Positions 5,736-7,356 of a DNA stretch of 7,356 nucleotides are shown piece after piece. Position 1 is the first letter of the stretch. Each line of letters opens with the position of its first letter. The notes under the pieces are model-generated. The model was not told the origin of the DNA. It saw only the letters and a list, made by a program, of their open reading frames with translations, and ran no database searches. This DNA is from an uncultured beta proteobacterium. GTDB taxonomy: Bacteria > Pseudomonadota > Gammaproteobacteria > Burkholderiales > SG8-39. The position numbers and the translations under genes are program-made. The stretch is from positions 1 through 7,356 of the forward strand of contig CAIPUP010000143.1 in the NCBI GenBank assembly GCA_903868285.1, written 5' to 3'.

Positions 5736-5767
5736 AAAAGGGGCCGATCAGCCCTGATATGGGGCTT
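5736..5767 (-). terminator. Possible weak terminator below the GMC/dehydrogenase genes
   Basis: On the minus strand, GGGC-TGATCG-GCCC (5754-5741) is followed by C and TTTT (5739-5736). An alternative 5-bp hairpin AGCCC/GGGCT (5766-5750) shares the GGGC arm and is mutually exclusive with it. The stems are short. AT-rich sequence with a 7-base T run (5806-5800) precedes it. A terminator is expected between the dehydrogenase remnant and the MNT promoter, but this evidence is weak. Confidence 0.3.
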
Positions 5768-5835
5768 CTGATGGCCGTGATTGTCTCAGATTCTGAAACA
5801 AAAAAATTCTTTTAAAATCAATAGCTTAAGAAATT

Positions 5836-6402
5836 CTAAGCACAACAGCCCAAAGTACAACGCAGCTCCTGATTGAGCAAATTGCGCGGATGGCTGATCA
5901 GCCGGCCGAAGCCGAAGGCCGCCAGCAGGTTCTCGCCTGCGACCCGGTGCCGGTGCCAGAGCGCGGCTTCGGATTCCTCGCCTGTGCTTGAACCAGCGTC
6001 CGGACCGCTGACTCGACCGCTGACCCAATCGTTGACCCGACCACTGTCCGGGCCGCTAGTCGAAACGACGGATGGACTATTCGTCACCATCACCTCGGCG
6101 GCGGTGCAGGCAGCCAGGTCGATGTCCGCATAGGCCGCCACGCTTTTGCAGATGGCGCGCAGATGCGGCGCCTGCGCCAGCAAGGCGGCATCGACGCCAC
6201 CGGGGATGGCGGGTGCGATCAACCCGGCCTTGTCATGCAGCAGTGCCAGCAGTTGCGGGCGTTGCTGTGCCGACAGGGGGGGCAGGAATTGCAGCGCAAA
6301 GAAACGTTCCAGTTGTTCAGCCAGTGCCGCATGCAGCGCCGGCTGTGCTGGCACACACAACAACACGGGATGCCGGCGTAGTCCGGCCAGGCTGAACTTC
6401 AA
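5836..6402 (-). pseudogene. D-2-hydroxyacid dehydrogenase remnant lacking its NAD-binding core
   Basis: Continuous 188-codon frame, against about 310-330 in the family. Residues 10-113 match the N-terminal substrate-domain half of D-isomer 2-hydroxyacid dehydrogenases (GLIAPAIPGGVDAALLAQAPHLRAI, then AYADIDLAACTAAEVMVTNSP, the strand before the hinge). Residues about 147-180 match the extreme C-terminus (HRHRVAGENLLAAF...PRNLLNQEL). The roughly 140-residue Rossmann domain with GxGxxG and the catalytic Arg, Glu and His is absent. Its place is taken by six tetrapeptide repeats (about 116-139). It therefore cannot be an active dehydrogenase, though the frame is kept. The only possible starts are non-ATG: a TTG at 6402 overlaps the GMC stop by 4 nt (TTGA), with no clear ribosome site. 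The intact ancestor probably acted in 2-ketoacid or glyoxylate reduction. A short expressed protein with a new role cannot be excluded. Confidence 0.75.
5991..6062. repeat. Degenerate 12-bp tandem repeat, six units, at the deletion junction
   Basis: Six successive 12-bp units with consensus GACCGCTGACCC lie at 5991, 6003, 6015, 6027, 6039 and 6051. The units at 6003 and 6015 differ at one base; the outer ones are more diverged. On the minus strand they encode SGPD-SGRV-NDWV-SGRV-SGPD-AGSS. The unit length is a multiple of three, so copy-number change keeps the frame. The array sits where the dehydrogenase's cofactor domain should be. Confidence 0.75.
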
Positions 6403-7356
6403 TGCGCTGCCAGCGCCGCCCGCCCGCGCAGGTGATCGGCGATCTTCTCGGCCATCATGATGGTCGGCGCATTGATGTTGCCCGAGGGCAGATCGGGCAT
6501 CAGCGAGGCATCGATCACGCGCAGATGTTGCAGTCCATGCACCCGCCCGACGCTGTCGGTGACCGCCATGGCGTCGCTGGCCGGACCCATGCGGCAGGTG
6601 CCGGCCGGGTGATGCACGGTGATGGCGCTGCGGCGAATGAAGGCATCCAGCTCGGCATCGCTTTGCGCCTGTGGTCCGGGCAAGACCTCGCCAGCAACAT
6701 GCGGAACCAGTGCCGCTTGCTGCGCCAGCTCGCGCGTGCGGCGCAAGGCGGTGCGGCTGATGGCCCAGTCATCCGCATGGCCAAGAAAGTTCTGATGGAT
6801 GCGCGGCGCGGCCAGGGCATCGTCCGAGCGCAGTGCCAAATGCCCGCGGCTCTTCGGGTGCAGCAGCACGGTGCGGCAGGAGAAGCCATCGTTGAAGGGT
6901 TGGCGCAGCACGGGGAAATACGGCCAGGCCGGCAGCGGCGCATTGGTGAGAATCATCTGCATGTCGGGGCAGATGTCCGGATTGTTGGCATCCTCACGCT
7001 GGCTGTGCAGGAAGGCCATGATGCCGCCGGGAATATCGCTGGCAAAGCCGCTGCCGAACAGATAGGCCTGCATCAGCGAACGCACGATGCGATCGGCGCG
7101 CATGTTGCGAAAGAACGGACTGGTGTCGCGACGCCGATACATGACGATGGTCGAGACATGGTCTTGCAGATTGCGACCCACGCCCGGCAGGGCATGGCGC
7201 GGCGTGATGTTGTGGGCTTGCAGCGCCTGCGGATCACCGATGCCCGAGAGCATCAGCAGTTGCGGGCTGTTGATCACGCCACCGCTGAGCAGCACTTCGC
7301 GCCGGGCATAGGCCCGATGCACCACCCCGCGGCGCAGGTATTCCACCCCCTCGGCC
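6399..7356 (-). CDS. GMC-family FAD-dependent oxidoreductase, C-terminal part (partial)
   Basis: About 318 residues, open to the right edge; the N-terminal FAD-binding GxGxxG part lies outside. Near the start of the visible part, RREVLLSGGVINSPQLLMLSGIG resembles GMC signature 2, followed by LPGVGRNLQDHV, a classic GMC stretch. The C-terminal catalytic region has HHPAGTCRMG (about 6587-6617), with the conserved active-site His, and SGNINAPTIMMAEKIAD (about 6438-6490), with the second catalytic position as Asn. This is the choline dehydrogenase/alcohol dehydrogenase (BetA/AlkJ-like) branch, which oxidises alcohols to aldehydes using FAD and passes electrons to quinone or oxygen. The substrate cannot be deduced. 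The stop TGA (6401-6399) overlaps the presumed TTG start of the dehydrogenase remnant, so the two were once an operon. No defects are visible in this portion. Confidence 0.93.
   Translation of the reverse strand, partial: AEGVEYLRRGVVHRAYARREVLLSGGVINSPQLLMLSGIGDPQALQAHNITPRHALPGVGRNLQDHVSTIVMYRRRDTSPFFRNMRADRIVRSLMQAYLFGSGFASDIPGGIMAFLHSQREDANNPDICPDMQMILTNAPLPAWPYFPVLRQPFNDGFSCRTVLLHPKSRGHLALRSDDALAAPRIHQNFLGHADDWAISRTALRRTRELAQQAALVPHVAGEVLPGPQAQSDAELDAFIRRSAITVHHPAGTCRMGPASDAMAVTDSVGRVHGLQHLRVIDASLMPDLPSGNINAPTIMMAEKIADHLRGRAALAAH

Noticed and set aside
5991..6062. CRISPR array or mobile-element end
   Set aside because: The units are contiguous 12-mers without spacers and lie inside a reading frame, so it is a simple tandem repeat.

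Overview
The window looks like a chromosomal stretch of a GC-rich proteobacterium. Betaproteobacteria is my best guess, from codon use and the style of the RecQ, UbiD-like and GMC proteins; I could not test this. It mixes metabolic and housekeeping genes with small toxin- or defence-like genes. The genes are densely packed and no insertion sequence, tRNA, rRNA or CRISPR array was seen.

Layout: (1) 2-256 (+) is the 3' end of a probable UbiD-family decarboxylase, closed by a strong intrinsic terminator at 311-349. (2) 501-1364 (+) is an AT-richer FRG-domain protein with its own putative promoter, likely horizontally acquired. (3) 1387-2508 (-) is a class II Fic AMP-transferase (DUF4172-Fic-winged helix), tail to tail with the FRG gene. 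(4) 2622-4508 (+) is a full-length recQ helicase, head to head with fic. (5) 4516-4962 (-) and 4895-5626 (-) form a two-gene nucleotidyltransferase/HEPN module of toxin-antitoxin type, tail to tail with recQ; the two stop codons sit in one palindrome. (6) 5836-6402 (-) is a D-2-hydroxyacid dehydrogenase remnant whose NAD-binding core is missing, with a 12-bp tandem repeat at the junction. (7) 6399-7356 (-) is the C-terminal part of a GMC-family FAD-dependent oxidoreductase, overlapping the remnant by 4 nt.

The most interesting signals are regulatory. The fic and nucleotidyltransferase genes both have near-consensus sigma70 promoters (17-bp spacers) placed so that transcription should begin at, or one base before, the ATG, which predicts leaderless mRNAs. 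The fic promoter is bracketed by two copies of a dyad element (CCGCAT-N5-GCGGTGAT) 54 bp apart, one covering the start codon and one just upstream of the -35. This looks like an operator pair for autoregulation. The nucleotidyltransferase start codon also lies in a dyad, and two further perfect palindromes with the core ACATGT lie upstream of its promoter.

Taken together, recQ is flanked on both sides by autonomous, probably self-regulated stress or defence modules (FRG, Fic, MNT-HEPN). Whether they work together is unknown; separate promoters and convergent arrangements suggest independent units collected at one locus.
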